Assembly (NCBI RefSeq): GCF_020829495.1 | Contig: NZ_JAIVFQ010000009.1 | Location: 1-64,000 of the forward strand | Reading direction: 5' to 3' | DNA from: Nostoc favosum CHAB5714 | Lineage (GTDB): Bacteria; Cyanobacteriota; Cyanobacteriia; Cyanobacteriales; Nostocaceae | Length of the DNA: 64,000 nucleotides | Shown: positions 52,850 through 62,142 of the stretch, piece after piece | How the letters are laid out: the number at the start of each line of letters is the position of its first letter | Position numbering within the stretch: the stretch's first letter is position 1 | Translations under genes and position numbers: made by a program | The notes under the pieces: model-generated | Seen by the model: only the letters and a program-made list of their open reading frames with translations | The model's database searches: none | What the model was told of the DNA's origin: nothing

Positions 52850-53230
52850 TCAAAATTTATATCCTCTGGCAATCCAATAGAGCCAGTCTGCGATCGCTTC
52901 TTGAGTTTCGCTGTCAACATCAATGGCTGTTATTTCAGATAACTTTGCAGAATATACATCATCATCTTTACCATTAATGTAAGCCACTTCTACAAGCATA
53001 TCTTTTAAGCACTCATCATCTGGGGCCATTCCCAGCACTTCCACTGGTTTCTCCTCGGTAGAACCTGATTTGCGTCCCTTCTTAGTCCATTTAGCCATAA
53101 AGGGAAAATTCAGGGACTCTTCGAGGTAATAGTACCAACCCATGGCCCGGTCTTCTTTATCTTCAGCATCTACAATGATCTCTGTTTTAATGCGATGCTC
53201 TCGGTTTTCGTCGGCTTCAACACTAGGCAT
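52850..53230 (-). CDS. ccbP: CcbP-family calcium-binding protein
   Basis: The 126-residue acidic protein resembles CcbP, the cyanobacterial calcium-binding protein whose loss of Ca control affects heterocyst differentiation in Anabaena. Shared features as I remember them are IIVDAEDKEDRAMGWYYYLEESLNFPFMAKW, VEVLGMAPDDECLKDMLVEV and the C-terminal IDVDSETQEAIADWLYWIARGYKF. Clusters of Asp and Glu on the surface provide the Ca sites; there are no EF hands. It converges with the acetyltransferase gene with 3 bases between stops. The symbol is by family and not by proven orthology. Confidence 0.82.
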   Translation of the reverse strand: MPSVEADENREHRIKTEIIVDAEDKEDRAMGWYYYLEESLNFPFMAKWTKKGRKSGSTEEKPVEVLGMAPDDECLKDMLVEVAYINGKDDDVYSAKLSEITAIDVDSETQEAIADWLYWIARGYKF

Positions 53231-53316
53231 AAGATAACGCTTTACGTATAATGCATTTTGATAATATTACCAAAGTCTTGGCTAAGAATAATTTTTCTAC
53301 AATATAGAAGTATATA

Positions 53317-53419
53317 GGACTTACGCATAAGAGATACCCCAACACCCTTAAAAAGGCGGCTTTTAGGGTTCTTTCCTTTTTAAGAGGGATCTAGATTTCA
53401 GTTTTCAGTGCGTAAGTCC
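53317..53419. mobile_element. MITE-like element, family A (copy 5, short)
   Basis: A 103-bp element with ends GGACTTACGCA and TGCGTAAGTCC and an inner AAAAAGGC...CCTTTTT hairpin. The flanks TATATA and GATATA suggest a TA-rich insertion site. Confidence 0.8.
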
Positions 53420-53496
53420 CGATATATCTAAGTTATACAAAAAAACGCTTGTCATTGACAAACGGTTTTCTAGTTATTGCCCTCAAAGGGGAACTT

Positions 53497-53630
53497 ATAT
53501 CAGGTTCGCTTGATTGCTTATTAAACTCGAAGAACCCCACCCCGCCAAAGCTATGCTTTGTCTCCCCTCCCCGCTTGCGGGGAGGGGTTGGGGGTGGGGT
53601 TCTTTATGGGTAATTTGGCGGACATGATAT
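53497..53630. mobile_element. MITE-like element, family C (copy 2)
   Basis: Ends ATATCAGGTTCGC and GCGGACATGATAT enclose the same CCCCACCCCGCCAAAGCTA...GGGGTGGGG core as in copy 1 (17847-17995), with the hairpin loop region differing. It lies just after the DUF1517 gene. Confidence 0.85.
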
Positions 53631-53682
53631 TATTTGTTGTATTTAGATGCCAAGTTCTTTCTTAGCACTAAAGCGCGAAATA

Positions 53683-54666
53683 TTAAACAAGTCTCAAATC
53701 AGGATAATTTGCCAGTACATCATCAGATGTCAGGGTATCATTTTCAGCTTGCGGAGTCCAAAGAACTTCAATTGCCAGAAGTTTCTCGCTGGGGATACTA
53801 CCAATTTGCCGCAAAGCTTGACGCAAATCATCAGCACTGTTAATTGCTGTTGGGATGTCAAACTTGCCTAATGTCGCCGCCAGCAAGGTGACGATAATGT
53901 ATTCACCAGGGCCTTCAGTAAAGAGGCGGGTGGGGTTATCGAGTTCACCAGCCGGGGGTAAAACATCTTTGGCAAGGGCTGCTCTTAACTGGTTGTTGAC
54001 ATTAGAAAGAGTTTCTTCGCTAAACTTGCTGCGTTCTGCCAATGACAGCCGATTAAACTGACCTTCAGCTGAATTTAAACTGGCTTGTTGAGTACCACCA
54101 CCTGCATATACAAAGTATTCGGGATGGCGCAGTAAAGCTAGGCTGGCTTCTTGGAGAATTTCTGCTCTCCCCTCTGGGGTGTTAGTATCAGCAGTTTCAG
54201 CAATGTGGTTGAGTTCATTTTGCAATTCACGGGCTTGAGCTAACAAACCTACTTGCAAACGAGTCACAGAAACAGGAGAGTTACTGGTGTAATCTGCTTC
54301 TGGAGTTTCAGCGCCAGAGACGCGGCGGAAAGTTTGCAATATGAAATTTGCGATCGCAAAGAAGATTAAGATGCCAAATAGACCACCAAATCCTCCCCCA
54401 ATACCCCAGAAAGGAAGTAGGAAGGGAAAGCCAAAACCACCACCAAAACCACCACCAGGATAGTATCCGCCCCCGCCAGGAGGTGCATAAGTGCGCGGTG
54501 TATAGGTGCGGCTCGAAGGTACTCTAAATGAGCCACCACCGATTCGACCCCCACTGCGGGCCGCTAATGCTCCATCGGCGTGGCTAAGAGCCAAAGTTAA
54601 CACCAGTCCTAGCGCTAACAAGCTTTTTAACAGTGGTTTGATGGTTTGTTGTAGTTTTTTACGCAT
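53683..54666 (-). CDS. DUF1517 exported membrane protein
   Basis: The 327-residue protein has a signal peptide (LLKSLLALGLVLTLALSHADGALA), then a Gly/Pro/Tyr-rich segment (RTYAPPGGGGYYPGGGFGGGFG). One or two hydrophobic helices (about 79-110, GLFGILIFFAIANFIL) follow, and a globular DUF1517 domain with TRLQVGLLAQARELQNELNHIA and EYIIVTLLAATLGKFDIP. In plants and cyanobacteria this family lies in thylakoid or envelope membranes with no settled function. It is monocistronic. Confidence 0.88.
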   Translation of the reverse strand: MRKKLQQTIKPLLKSLLALGLVLTLALSHADGALAARSGGRIGGGSFRVPSSRTYTPRTYAPPGGGGYYPGGGFGGGFGFPFLLPFWGIGGGFGGLFGILIFFAIANFILQTFRRVSGAETPEADYTSNSPVSVTRLQVGLLAQARELQNELNHIAETADTNTPEGRAEILQEASLALLRHPEYFVYAGGGTQQASLNSAEGQFNRLSLAERSKFSEETLSNVNNQLRAALAKDVLPPAGELDNPTRLFTEGPGEYIIVTLLAATLGKFDIPTAINSADDLRQALRQIGSIPSEKLLAIEVLWTPQAENDTLTSDDVLANYPDLRLV

Positions 54667-55205
54667 AATACAATCGCTTGGAAAACTGAATTATTTATGA
54701 TTTCTCCCCATGCTGGTAGGAGTGTTTCAATCTGTCGCTAACGCCAGCCCGTAAAAGCTTGCTTTGTAGCATTCACGTAGCATTCACGAGTAAAGGCTAC
54801 ATATTTAATCTACCGCGTCTTCTGTTGGGTAGGCAGCGATCGCAGGGGGGATTTCTCGACTGGGGAACCGTACCTTAAGATATGTTCACAATTACAGAAA
54901 GTTGCGATGTCTACGACGGGCTACGCCTACGGGCAATTGTTGCTACCTTTTGGACTAGCACTTTCAGGCTACAGTCTGGAATTATACAGATGCTTTTAAT
55001 TTTTAATAATTATTTTGATTAATTTTTTAACTAGTTCCGTGGGTTTAAGTCCCCCGGTTCAATAAAAATTTTGTTTTGTGTTGGGGTTAAATCCCCATTA
55101 CAAAACAAAATTTACGAAAGCGTTGCGGGGCGTTCGCGTTTAGCGTCTCTAAGAGTTGCCCATTACGAATTACGAATTACGAATTATTTAATACTTCACC
55201 CTACT
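54667..55205. other. repeat-rich spacer
   Basis: It contains CGATGTCTACGACGGGCTAC (54906), also at 11577, a GGGTTTAAGTCCCCC hairpin-like stretch, and the repeat at 55070-55189 shared with 51930-52128. No gene is supported. The glycosyltransferase promoter is probably in the AT-rich part after 55620. Confidence 0.65.
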
Positions 55206-55302
55206 TACAGCAGATTGCAACAGGCGTGAGGTACAGATAATCGTAGGGGCACAACATGTTGTGCCCCTACCCGTGTACTTCATTTACCTGAAATACGCTG
55301 TA
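55206..55302. mobile_element. MITE-like element, family B (copy 2)
   Basis: A 97-bp element with ends TACAGCAGATTGCA and TGAAATACGCTGTA and the perfect inner palindrome GTAGGGGCACAACA/TGTTGTGCCCCTAC (55242-55269). It matches the nested element at 27414-27510 in plan and length. Confidence 0.75.
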
Positions 55303-55805
55303 TTTGATCACAAGGTGAAAGGATATTTTTAAAATATGAGTACTACTTACTACTTTTAACAACCTTAAATTTACGTGTACATCAGAGGCTAGAAAGTGCC
55401 CGTAATTCTTATCAGTAAATGTATACAGACACCAGACAGATCTCAAATACTTATCCAAATTTTTGGCATTTTGGCACAACATCCTAGAGAATTCAGGATA
55501 TTATATGTGAACGTAGCTAAATGTCGTAATTTTCGCAACAGTTGTTCACTGATCAATTTGGCTACAAGTATTAGCTTTTATTTATTGTTCATCATGCACA
55601 GAAATTCTCAAGTAGTGAGAAATTTGTAGCAAAAATCAAATCAACACAATAAAAAAACAATCTTCCTGGCTAATTTTGTAAAATCGGCTTCAAATTTGTC
55701 TACCACATTCGTTTTAAAAGAAATAAAATAAGAATTAAGGCTTTGAAAATAATCCTAATAGTAAATAGATTAAAAATTATTTGAAGTAAAGTTATCAGCT
55801 TTATT

Positions 55806-57038
55806 ATGGAACATATTTCTCAACTAACAGCCGAAATCAGAGACAAAGCTGCATACCCAGATATCCTAGTCATATCCCGGATCTTCCTGCCGAAAGAAGC
55901 TGTAATTGGGGAATATATCTACAATCGCTGTCTCCAAGATCCAGAACGAGTAATTGTGCTGGCGGCTAGTTGCTCAGGAGACAAAGTATTTGATGAAGGT
56001 CAACAGTTTCCGGTGTATCGCTGGTTTTCTCCTAGATACTGGCGTAGTGGCTTTGTGGGAAGTATCCTGAAGCCTTGGGTGAATATCGTCTGCTCATTTG
56101 TCCTAGCAATTAAACTCTATTTTCGCTATCACTACCGTTATATAGAGTGGGGCCACGGCTATGACTTTCCTTCACTGTTGCTATTGAGCTATTTTCTACC
56201 TATTCGCTTTTTTATCTATCTGCACGGCAATGATCTTCATTGTACTTTACACAATCCCGTGCTGCGATCGCTCTTTAAACTAACACTCAAACGAGCCGAA
56301 GGTATTGTTTGTAACAGTTCTTATACACGAGACTATCTCAGAACTGCTTTCCGATTAGATACTCCTACCCATGTCATTAACCCAGTAATCAGGCCAGAAA
56401 AATTTGGTAATAATGTAGCGAGTCCCAGTAGCCTTGATGATTTACGTGTTCGGGTGCGTCAAACTTACAACATTCCCGAAACAGCAATAGTTATTCTCTC
56501 CATCGGAAGGCTAGTAAAACATAAAGGTTTCGATCGAGTAATTGATAATATCCCACTATTGCTAACTTTTGGGGTCGATGTCCACTATATAATCTGCGGT
56601 CAAGGGTCAAGTGAATCGGAACTGAAATCTCTAGCGCATCGTTTGCGCGTAGATAAGCGCGTCCACTTTGCCGGATATGTGCCTGAGCGAGAATTAGCAG
56701 GTTATTATGCTGCTTGCGACATATTTGCCATGCTGACTTTATTGGATACTAAAGCTAATAATATGGAAGGTTTTGGTATGGTTTATTTAGAAGCAAGTTA
56801 CTTCGGTAAGCCTGTAATTGCCCCTCGCTTAGGCGGTGTTCTAGACACAGTTCAGCATGAAGAGAATGGGATACTGGTTAATCCCAATTCTGGTTATGAA
56901 GTGTTTCAAGCTTTCAATCGGTTGTGCAAAGACCAGCAATTACGTGAGCAGCTTGGCCGCAAAGGTAAAGAATTAGCCAAGCGTAGAACCCTTCACCGAT
57001 CGCTTTACAAATCAGAGGCAAAAAACGCGATTTTGTGA
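55806..57038 (+). CDS. glycosyltransferase family 4 protein
   Basis: The 410-residue GT-B fold enzyme has an N-terminal acceptor domain (DILVISRIFLPKEAVIGEYIYN, FFIYLHGNDLHC, AEGIVCNSSYTRDYL). The C-terminal donor domain has ILSIGRLVKHKGFDRVIDNI, YIICGQG, VHFAGYVPERELAGYYAACDIFAML and the EX7E-like motif EGFGMVYLEASYFGKPVIAPRLGG. It transfers a sugar from a nucleotide donor to an unknown acceptor, probably in envelope or exopolysaccharide synthesis. No other polysaccharide genes are adjacent. Confidence 0.88.
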   Translation: MEHISQLTAEIRDKAAYPDILVISRIFLPKEAVIGEYIYNRCLQDPERVIVLAASCSGDKVFDEGQQFPVYRWFSPRYWRSGFVGSILKPWVNIVCSFVLAIKLYFRYHYRYIEWGHGYDFPSLLLLSYFLPIRFFIYLHGNDLHCTLHNPVLRSLFKLTLKRAEGIVCNSSYTRDYLRTAFRLDTPTHVINPVIRPEKFGNNVASPSSLDDLRVRVRQTYNIPETAIVILSIGRLVKHKGFDRVIDNIPLLLTFGVDVHYIICGQGSSESELKSLAHRLRVDKRVHFAGYVPERELAGYYAACDIFAMLTLLDTKANNMEGFGMVYLEASYFGKPVIAPRLGGVLDTVQHEENGILVNPNSGYEVFQAFNRLCKDQQLREQLGRKGKELAKRRTLHRSLYKSEAKNAIL

Positions 57039-57126
57039 GGTTTTTAAATTAGGAATTATGAATTAGGTTGGGCTACGACTACGCCAAAAACTAATGTCAG
57101 TAAGAATGCTACCATGTTTATTACAT

Positions 57127-60100
57127 TCAAGGACACACACTAAGTTTTTTATTTTCTTCGGGATGAGTTATAAAGTAATCTTTGAGGCGATCGCATCCTT
57201 GATGCAGCAGTTCATCTAATCCCCGCATACGCCACACAATTGCTGTATTGTCCTCACTGGCTGTAGCCAGCAGTTTACCATCAGGGCTAAAATCTGCGCT
57301 TCTCACAGTGCCTTGATGACCCGTAAATTCTGCCACCTGTTGTCCTGATAAATTCCACAGTCTAGTTGTGTAGTTTGCTGAAGATGTAGACAGCAGCTTA
57401 CCATCCCGGCTGAAAGTTATTTGTGTGACTCTACCTTCATAAGTCTTAAATTCTTTTAACTGCTTTCCTGAATAATCCCATAACCTAACGATACCATCAT
57501 CTCCAGCTGTAGCCAGTTTCTCCTCTTTGGGGCTAAAACCGACAGTGTTAACATAGCCCCTATGACCCAGCAATGGTTTAAACCGCTTGCTATTAAGATT
57601 CCACAGCAATGCCGTCCCATTTTCTCCAACTGTAGCTAGCAGCTTGCCATCTGGACTAAATCTAGTGGTCTCAACTTTACCTTTGTGCGGAAATTGTTGC
57701 AACTTGGTTCCTTTGAGATCCCACAGTTTCGCCATGCCATCATCTCCAGCAGTAACAAGCCTATCTCCTTCGTTATTAAAATTGATACTCCGTATTGCTT
57801 GAGTATGTCCCTCGAAAGGTTTCAAAGGCTTTAACGGTTTTCCGGTGCGCGTCCAGAGCTTTATTGTGCCATCTTTTCCACCTGTAACAATTAGGTCTTC
57901 TGTTTGTTTTGGGCTAAAACGCACACTGTTGACACCGCCTTGATAGGCTTGGAATGGTTTTATCAGCTTCCCTTCAAGAGTCCAAAGCCTAATGTTATCA
58001 TCCTCTGAAGCTGTAACTAGTAAGTTGCCATCTGGGCTAAAACGCACACTGCTAACAGCTTTTTCATACCCCTTTAGTTTGATTAAGGGATTTTTGGGTT
58101 TGATTAATGATTTTCCTGGAACTGCCCAGAATCTTACCGTGCCATCATCTTTTCCAGCGGTGGCAAGAGTCTCTCCTTCGCCATTAAACCGGATGCTCAC
58201 AACACTGCCCTGATGACCCAGAAATTCTGCTTCTAGTGTTCCCTTGAAATCCTTCCATAGCCTTACTTTGCCATCGCTACCTGATGTAGCAATCAAACCA
58301 TCGTTGGGAATACGAACTGTCTCAACACCTTCCCGATGAGCCTCAAATTTTGCCAGCTCTTCTCCAGCAAGATTCCATAGCCGAACTGTACCATCATCTC
58401 CAGCAGTTGCAACTTGCTTTTTCTTGGGGTAAAACCAGACACTGTTAACACTACATTTTTTAGTATCCTTGACACTGCATTCATGACCCTTAAATGTTGC
58501 CAATTCTGCCCCCTTGATATCCCAAAGCTTTGCCAAGCCATCCTCTCCAGCCGTGGCAAATTGCTGAATATTATCAGGATTAGGATTAAGGCTTTTGATA
58601 CTTCCTTGATGGGCATCTATTGTTAAAACAGGTTCTCTATTGAAACGCCACAGTTTGACTTTGCCATCATCTCCAGTTGTTGCCAGCAGGTTGCTCTTGG
58701 GAAGAAAACGAACGTTATTGACACTACATTTATCACCATTTTTTGGTCGGTCGTATTCTTTTAACTGCTGGCCATTGACACATTTATGATGCATGGATGT
58801 TATTAAAGGAGGTGACTGCTGAGTTGTTGAGACATTCCACACTTTTACCCAACCGTTACTTGCACCTGTAGCCAGTATTGTTTGATCTTCACTAAAATCG
58901 ATACTTTTGATACTGTTATTGTGCAGTATGGGCTTTTTCAATTCCTTTCCCCGGAAATTTCGCCATGTAACCGTGCCATCTTCTCCACCGGCAACAATTA
59001 ACTCTTCTTGTTTGTGTTTCTTAAAAAAACGGATACTGTTTACACCTTTTTGGTAAGTATTGATTTGATTTGTTTGATGAATATTATCCAGAATCTTCTG
59101 CAAAGCTAGCAGTGGACTTATGGCTGGACAGTCTTGCAAACATTGACTATTCCAAAAAGCCATCTTTTTGACCTCTTGTCCGGCTTCCATTGCTGACACT
59201 AAAGTTTCGATTTCTCCAGCGCCAGACTCAAAATTTCTTAAAGCAGTGACTCCTGAGCCTTCAACCTCAGCTGTCCATCGTAGCCAAAATGCAACCATAG
59301 CTAGGATTGAGACTATTACTAAACCACTAGTCAGCCCAAATAGAGTAAGCTTGCGGCGGCGTTCTTTTTGTTTACGATCGCGATCGCGCAATGCTAAACT
59401 CTGCTGGATGAAATCTTGCTCTGCTTGGCTCAACTCATCTTGGCGCTGCTTGAGCCAATTTTCTGCCTCCGCTAGGGGGACACCTCGCAGCAATGGCCCC
59501 TCATCTTGTCCGGCATTTTCCCACTGACGCATTCTCGATCGCAATAATTCTTGCCAAGTGCGAAAAGAGCGATCGCTCTCCATCCAACCGTGCAGTCGTC
59601 CCCATTCCCGAATCAAGGTTTCATGGACAATCTCTACTGTTTCTTTACCAGCAGTTTGATCACGTCCAGTTACCACTAGCCGCGCATCAGCCAAACGCCT
59701 CACTAAATCCCAGTTACTTTCTCCCACCTCATTTTTGGTAGCTAGTCTGCGGGTGTCTTCTGTGCCTTCCCCAGGCCGCACCAGTTGGACAAATATTTGC
59801 TGTGCTTGTTGTTGCTCCTCTGGATTGAGCCTAGCAAACTCGGCTTCTGCATGGTTCGCCAACGACTTTTCTACACCACCGATGGCTTCGTAAGCAGCAT
59901 GAGTCATTTGGCGATTTTGCTGTTGTGCCCACAGTTGCGTCAAAGTAAATTCTAGTAATGGCAAATTCCCTGGTGAATCCGCCACTGCTCTGAGAATCCG
60001 CTCTGCAAGCCCCTCTTCTAACCTTACCCCTTGCTTGTTTGCAGGTCGAGCGATCGCTTGCTGCAATTCTTCTCGGTTCATCGGAGCAAGTTTTAAATCA

Positions 60101-61320
60101 GCATTCTGCAAAGCATCGGCGAAACGACGATCAGAAAGTGCATATCCCAGAAAGTCAGCTCGCAAGGTCAGCAAAAGGGTAAAATTCTGTACCAGTTTAG
60201 CCGCTTCTAATAATTGATTTAAAAATAGCTGGCGTTCTTTAACATCTGAGCAAGAAGTATAAAGTTCCTCCAATTGATCGACCACCAGTAACAGGCGGTT
60301 ATCCTCGTTCTCTGACAAAATTCGGGATAAAAAAGTATGTGCTAGTTCTCCCTCTCGCAACGCACCAGCTAATTTTCTGGCATCAATATCTTGTTGTATC
60401 TTCGTTTCATTTGGTTCACGCAGGCGTACAATTACTACTGCTAATTCATCTACAGGATGAGTTTTTGGGCGAAAAGATTCGATGAGCCAATTGCCTTGCT
60501 GGCGTAAATGCGGAATCAAACCTGCAAACACTACGCTAGATTTACCACTACCAGACGCCCCAATTACCGCTACCAATGATTGTTTTTGGACTGTATCTAC
60601 TAGTTTCTGTGTGAAAATATCCCGCCCAAAGAAAAATCTTGTATCTTCTTCCCGGAAAGGAAATAAACCGCGATAGGGACAAGAGGCAATAGCTTGCTCA
60701 CGCAACACAGACCATTCACTCACCAACACTTGTGTGGGAATCATAAACCCAACTTTAGCTTCTGGTCGGTTGATGTCTACTGCTACTGCTATTCCTGCTA
60801 TACCCTGAAGCTCACGATCCCATATAGGCGCACCACTGAAACCAGGCTCTAGTTTATAACCTGGTTGTTTCACATCCTCTACCTGCACCCAACCTTTAGC
60901 TGTGCGTCCACGTAAAACGCCAGTAGCCCAAACCCCATCTGGTTGTCCCGCTGGAAAACCCAATACTCCGAAAGGATGTCCCGCCCAATCATCAGATGTA
61001 ATTAATGGTGCGAGTAGAACTTTATCTGGAGGAGAATGTTTTAATTCCAATCCAGCAATATCTTCTACTGCCATACTAGGATTCACAGGTAGCCAGAAAA
61101 CAACCTGAGCTTGGAAGAGTTGTTTAGCTGCCACTAACGGAAAGTCCAAGGTGATTTCTGCATCTGGCATTTGGGCAGTTGTTCTAGAAAGTCCCAAGGC
61201 ATCAGCTACCACATGGGCGCAGGTGAGGATGTACTTTTGGGAAACTAAGAAACCAGCACCAATTACTTTGCCACCGTTAGAGTAAATCCTGACAATAGAT
61301 AACTCAAGGGGTGCTGCCAT
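57127..61320 (-). CDS. trypsin-like protease - STAND NTPase - WD40 giant signalling protein
   Basis: A 1397-residue protein. Residues 1-205 are a trypsin-like serine protease with an intact triad: His36 (ILTCAHVV), Asp87 (AVEDIAGLEL) and Ser162 (EPGFSGAPIW). From about 214 (CPYRGLFPF, FFGRD) comes an nSTAND1-type NTPase with Walker A GASGSGKSS (254-262) and Walker B LLLVVDQLEEL (343-353), then its helical part with EIVHETLIREW. A basic linker and one transmembrane helix (659-681) lead to 14 WD40 repeats (about 745-1370), enough for two seven-bladed propellers. The propellers would sense a ligand, the NTPase oligomerise, and the protease act. The preceding small gene overlaps its start by 17 bases. 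This fits a conflict or cell-death switch, inferred from architecture. Confidence 0.92.
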   Translation of the reverse strand: MAAPLELSIVRIYSNGGKVIGAGFLVSQKYILTCAHVVADALGLSRTTAQMPDAEITLDFPLVAAKQLFQAQVVFWLPVNPSMAVEDIAGLELKHSPPDKVLLAPLITSDDWAGHPFGVLGFPAGQPDGVWATGVLRGRTAKGWVQVEDVKQPGYKLEPGFSGAPIWDRELQGIAGIAVAVDINRPEAKVGFMIPTQVLVSEWSVLREQAIASCPYRGLFPFREEDTRFFFGRDIFTQKLVDTVQKQSLVAVIGASGSGKSSVVFAGLIPHLRQQGNWLIESFRPKTHPVDELAVVIVRLREPNETKIQQDIDARKLAGALREGELAHTFLSRILSENEDNRLLLVVDQLEELYTSCSDVKERQLFLNQLLEAAKLVQNFTLLLTLRADFLGYALSDRRFADALQNADLKLAPMNREELQQAIARPANKQGVRLEEGLAERILRAVADSPGNLPLLEFTLTQLWAQQQNRQMTHAAYEAIGGVEKSLANHAEAEFARLNPEEQQQAQQIFVQLVRPGEGTEDTRRLATKNEVGESNWDLVRRLADARLVVTGRDQTAGKETVEIVHETLIREWGRLHGWMESDRSFRTWQELLRSRMRQWENAGQDEGPLLRGVPLAEAENWLKQRQDELSQAEQDFIQQSLALRDRDRKQKERRRKLTLFGLTSGLVIVSILAMVAFWLRWTAEVEGSGVTALRNFESGAGEIETLVSAMEAGQEVKKMAFWNSQCLQDCPAISPLLALQKILDNIHQTNQINTYQKGVNSIRFFKKHKQEELIVAGGEDGTVTWRNFRGKELKKPILHNNSIKSIDFSEDQTILATGASNGWVKVWNVSTTQQSPPLITSMHHKCVNGQQLKEYDRPKNGDKCSVNNVRFLPKSNLLATTGDDGKVKLWRFNREPVLTIDAHQGSIKSLNPNPDNIQQFATAGEDGLAKLWDIKGAELATFKGHECSVKDTKKCSVNSVWFYPKKKQVATAGDDGTVRLWNLAGEELAKFEAHREGVETVRIPNDGLIATSGSDGKVRLWKDFKGTLEAEFLGHQGSVVSIRFNGEGETLATAGKDDGTVRFWAVPGKSLIKPKNPLIKLKGYEKAVSSVRFSPDGNLLVTASEDDNIRLWTLEGKLIKPFQAYQGGVNSVRFSPKQTEDLIVTGGKDGTIKLWTRTGKPLKPLKPFEGHTQAIRSINFNNEGDRLVTAGDDGMAKLWDLKGTKLQQFPHKGKVETTRFSPDGKLLATVGENGTALLWNLNSKRFKPLLGHRGYVNTVGFSPKEEKLATAGDDGIVRLWDYSGKQLKEFKTYEGRVTQITFSRDGKLLSTSSANYTTRLWNLSGQQVAEFTGHQGTVRSADFSPDGKLLATASEDNTAIVWRMRGLDELLHQGCDRLKDYFITHPEENKKLSVCP

Positions 61321-61642
61321 TTTGTGAATCTCTTTTCCACTTCAGGGTGATTTCATAGTTGACTTCACTATTACCTGAAGCTACAACCGCCCCAAGTTGA
61401 GCGCTAATCTTGATGCCAAACTTGACTTCCACTTCATCTGCCGGCTGTTTGATGCTGCCTATTTTGGTAATAATCGCATTAGCTATCGGCTTGACGGTTT
61501 CTAGGGCTGACTCGAAAGTTTGTGTAGCTTTATCAACCACTTGGTCTCGCAAACCGATGCGATCGTCGGTCTGTGCTGCTTCGTCTACTTCAACAAGAAT
61601 GGATTCGCCACTTTCAAGAGGAAATTCTACTATGCGTTTCAC
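61304..61642 (-). CDS. CU044_2847 / Trypco1-type small partner protein
   Basis: The 112-residue protein (GTG start) has MKRIVEFPLESGESILVEVDEA, a helix RDQVVDKATQTFESALETVKPIANAIITKI, then PADEVEVKFGIKISAQLGAVVASGNSEVNYEITLKW. This is the pattern of the CU044_2847 family, also called trypsin-co-occurring domain 1 (Trypco1), named because it is found beside trypsin-like conflict proteases. Its stop overlaps the start of the trypsin-STAND-WD40 gene by 17 bases, so the two are translationally coupled. It may be the protease substrate, effector or adaptor; which is not known. Confidence 0.88.
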   Translation of the reverse strand: MKRIVEFPLESGESILVEVDEAAQTDDRIGLRDQVVDKATQTFESALETVKPIANAIITKIGSIKQPADEVEVKFGIKISAQLGAVVASGNSEVNYEITLKWKRDSQNGSTP

Positions 61643-61835
61643 AACAAACTTATAAAATTGGGTATAAATACGTAAAATTCAATTTACATTGATTGTAGAA
61701 GGTTTTCTATTACTTGAAGTTCCCAGATAATGCGACTTTTAGAATCTAACGATAATTTTGCAGATCCAAATACGTTGATCAGAAATATGCCGAAAACCCT
61801 TGAGGTTGAAACAGATTAAAACTGGCTCAAATCAA

Positions 61836-62048
61836 CTAACCACCGCCAACAATAGTTACTACTTCTAAGCGATCGCCTGGTTGCACTTTTGTTTGCGGCC
61901 AAAACTGGCGATGTAAAATTTCGCCGTTATACTCCACAGCCACCAAGCGGGGGTTAAAACCCAACCGTTGGAGCAAGTCGGGTAAAGAAGTTTGAAACGA
62001 ACAGCTATGGGTTTCCCCATTTACCTGAACCGTAATTTCATTAGACAT
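61836..62048 (-). CDS. thiS: sulfur carrier protein ThiS
   Basis: The 70-residue ubiquitin-like protein carries sulfur as a C-terminal thiocarboxylate for thiazole synthesis. It has MSNEITVQVNGETHSC, LLQRLGFNPRLVAVEYNGEI and the obligatory C-terminal Gly-Gly in VTIVGGG. It is downstream of thiE on the same strand with a 94-base spacer of TGACTAA heptamers, so they may form a small thiamine operon. Confidence 0.94.
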   Translation of the reverse strand: MSNEITVQVNGETHSCSFQTSLPDLLQRLGFNPRLVAVEYNGEILHRQFWPQTKVQPGDRLEVVTIVGGG

Positions 62049-62142
62049 AAATAATGTGGGGAATGGGAGATTGGGAATTGATTGTTTACTTTGGACTAAT
62101 GACTAATGACTAATGACTAATGACAAATGACTAATGACTCTT
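62049..62142. repeat. heptamer array TGACTAA between thiE and thiS
   Basis: About six TGACTAA units (62097-62140), with a GGGGAATGGGAGATTGGG stretch before them, fill the thiE-thiS spacer. Confidence 0.85.
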
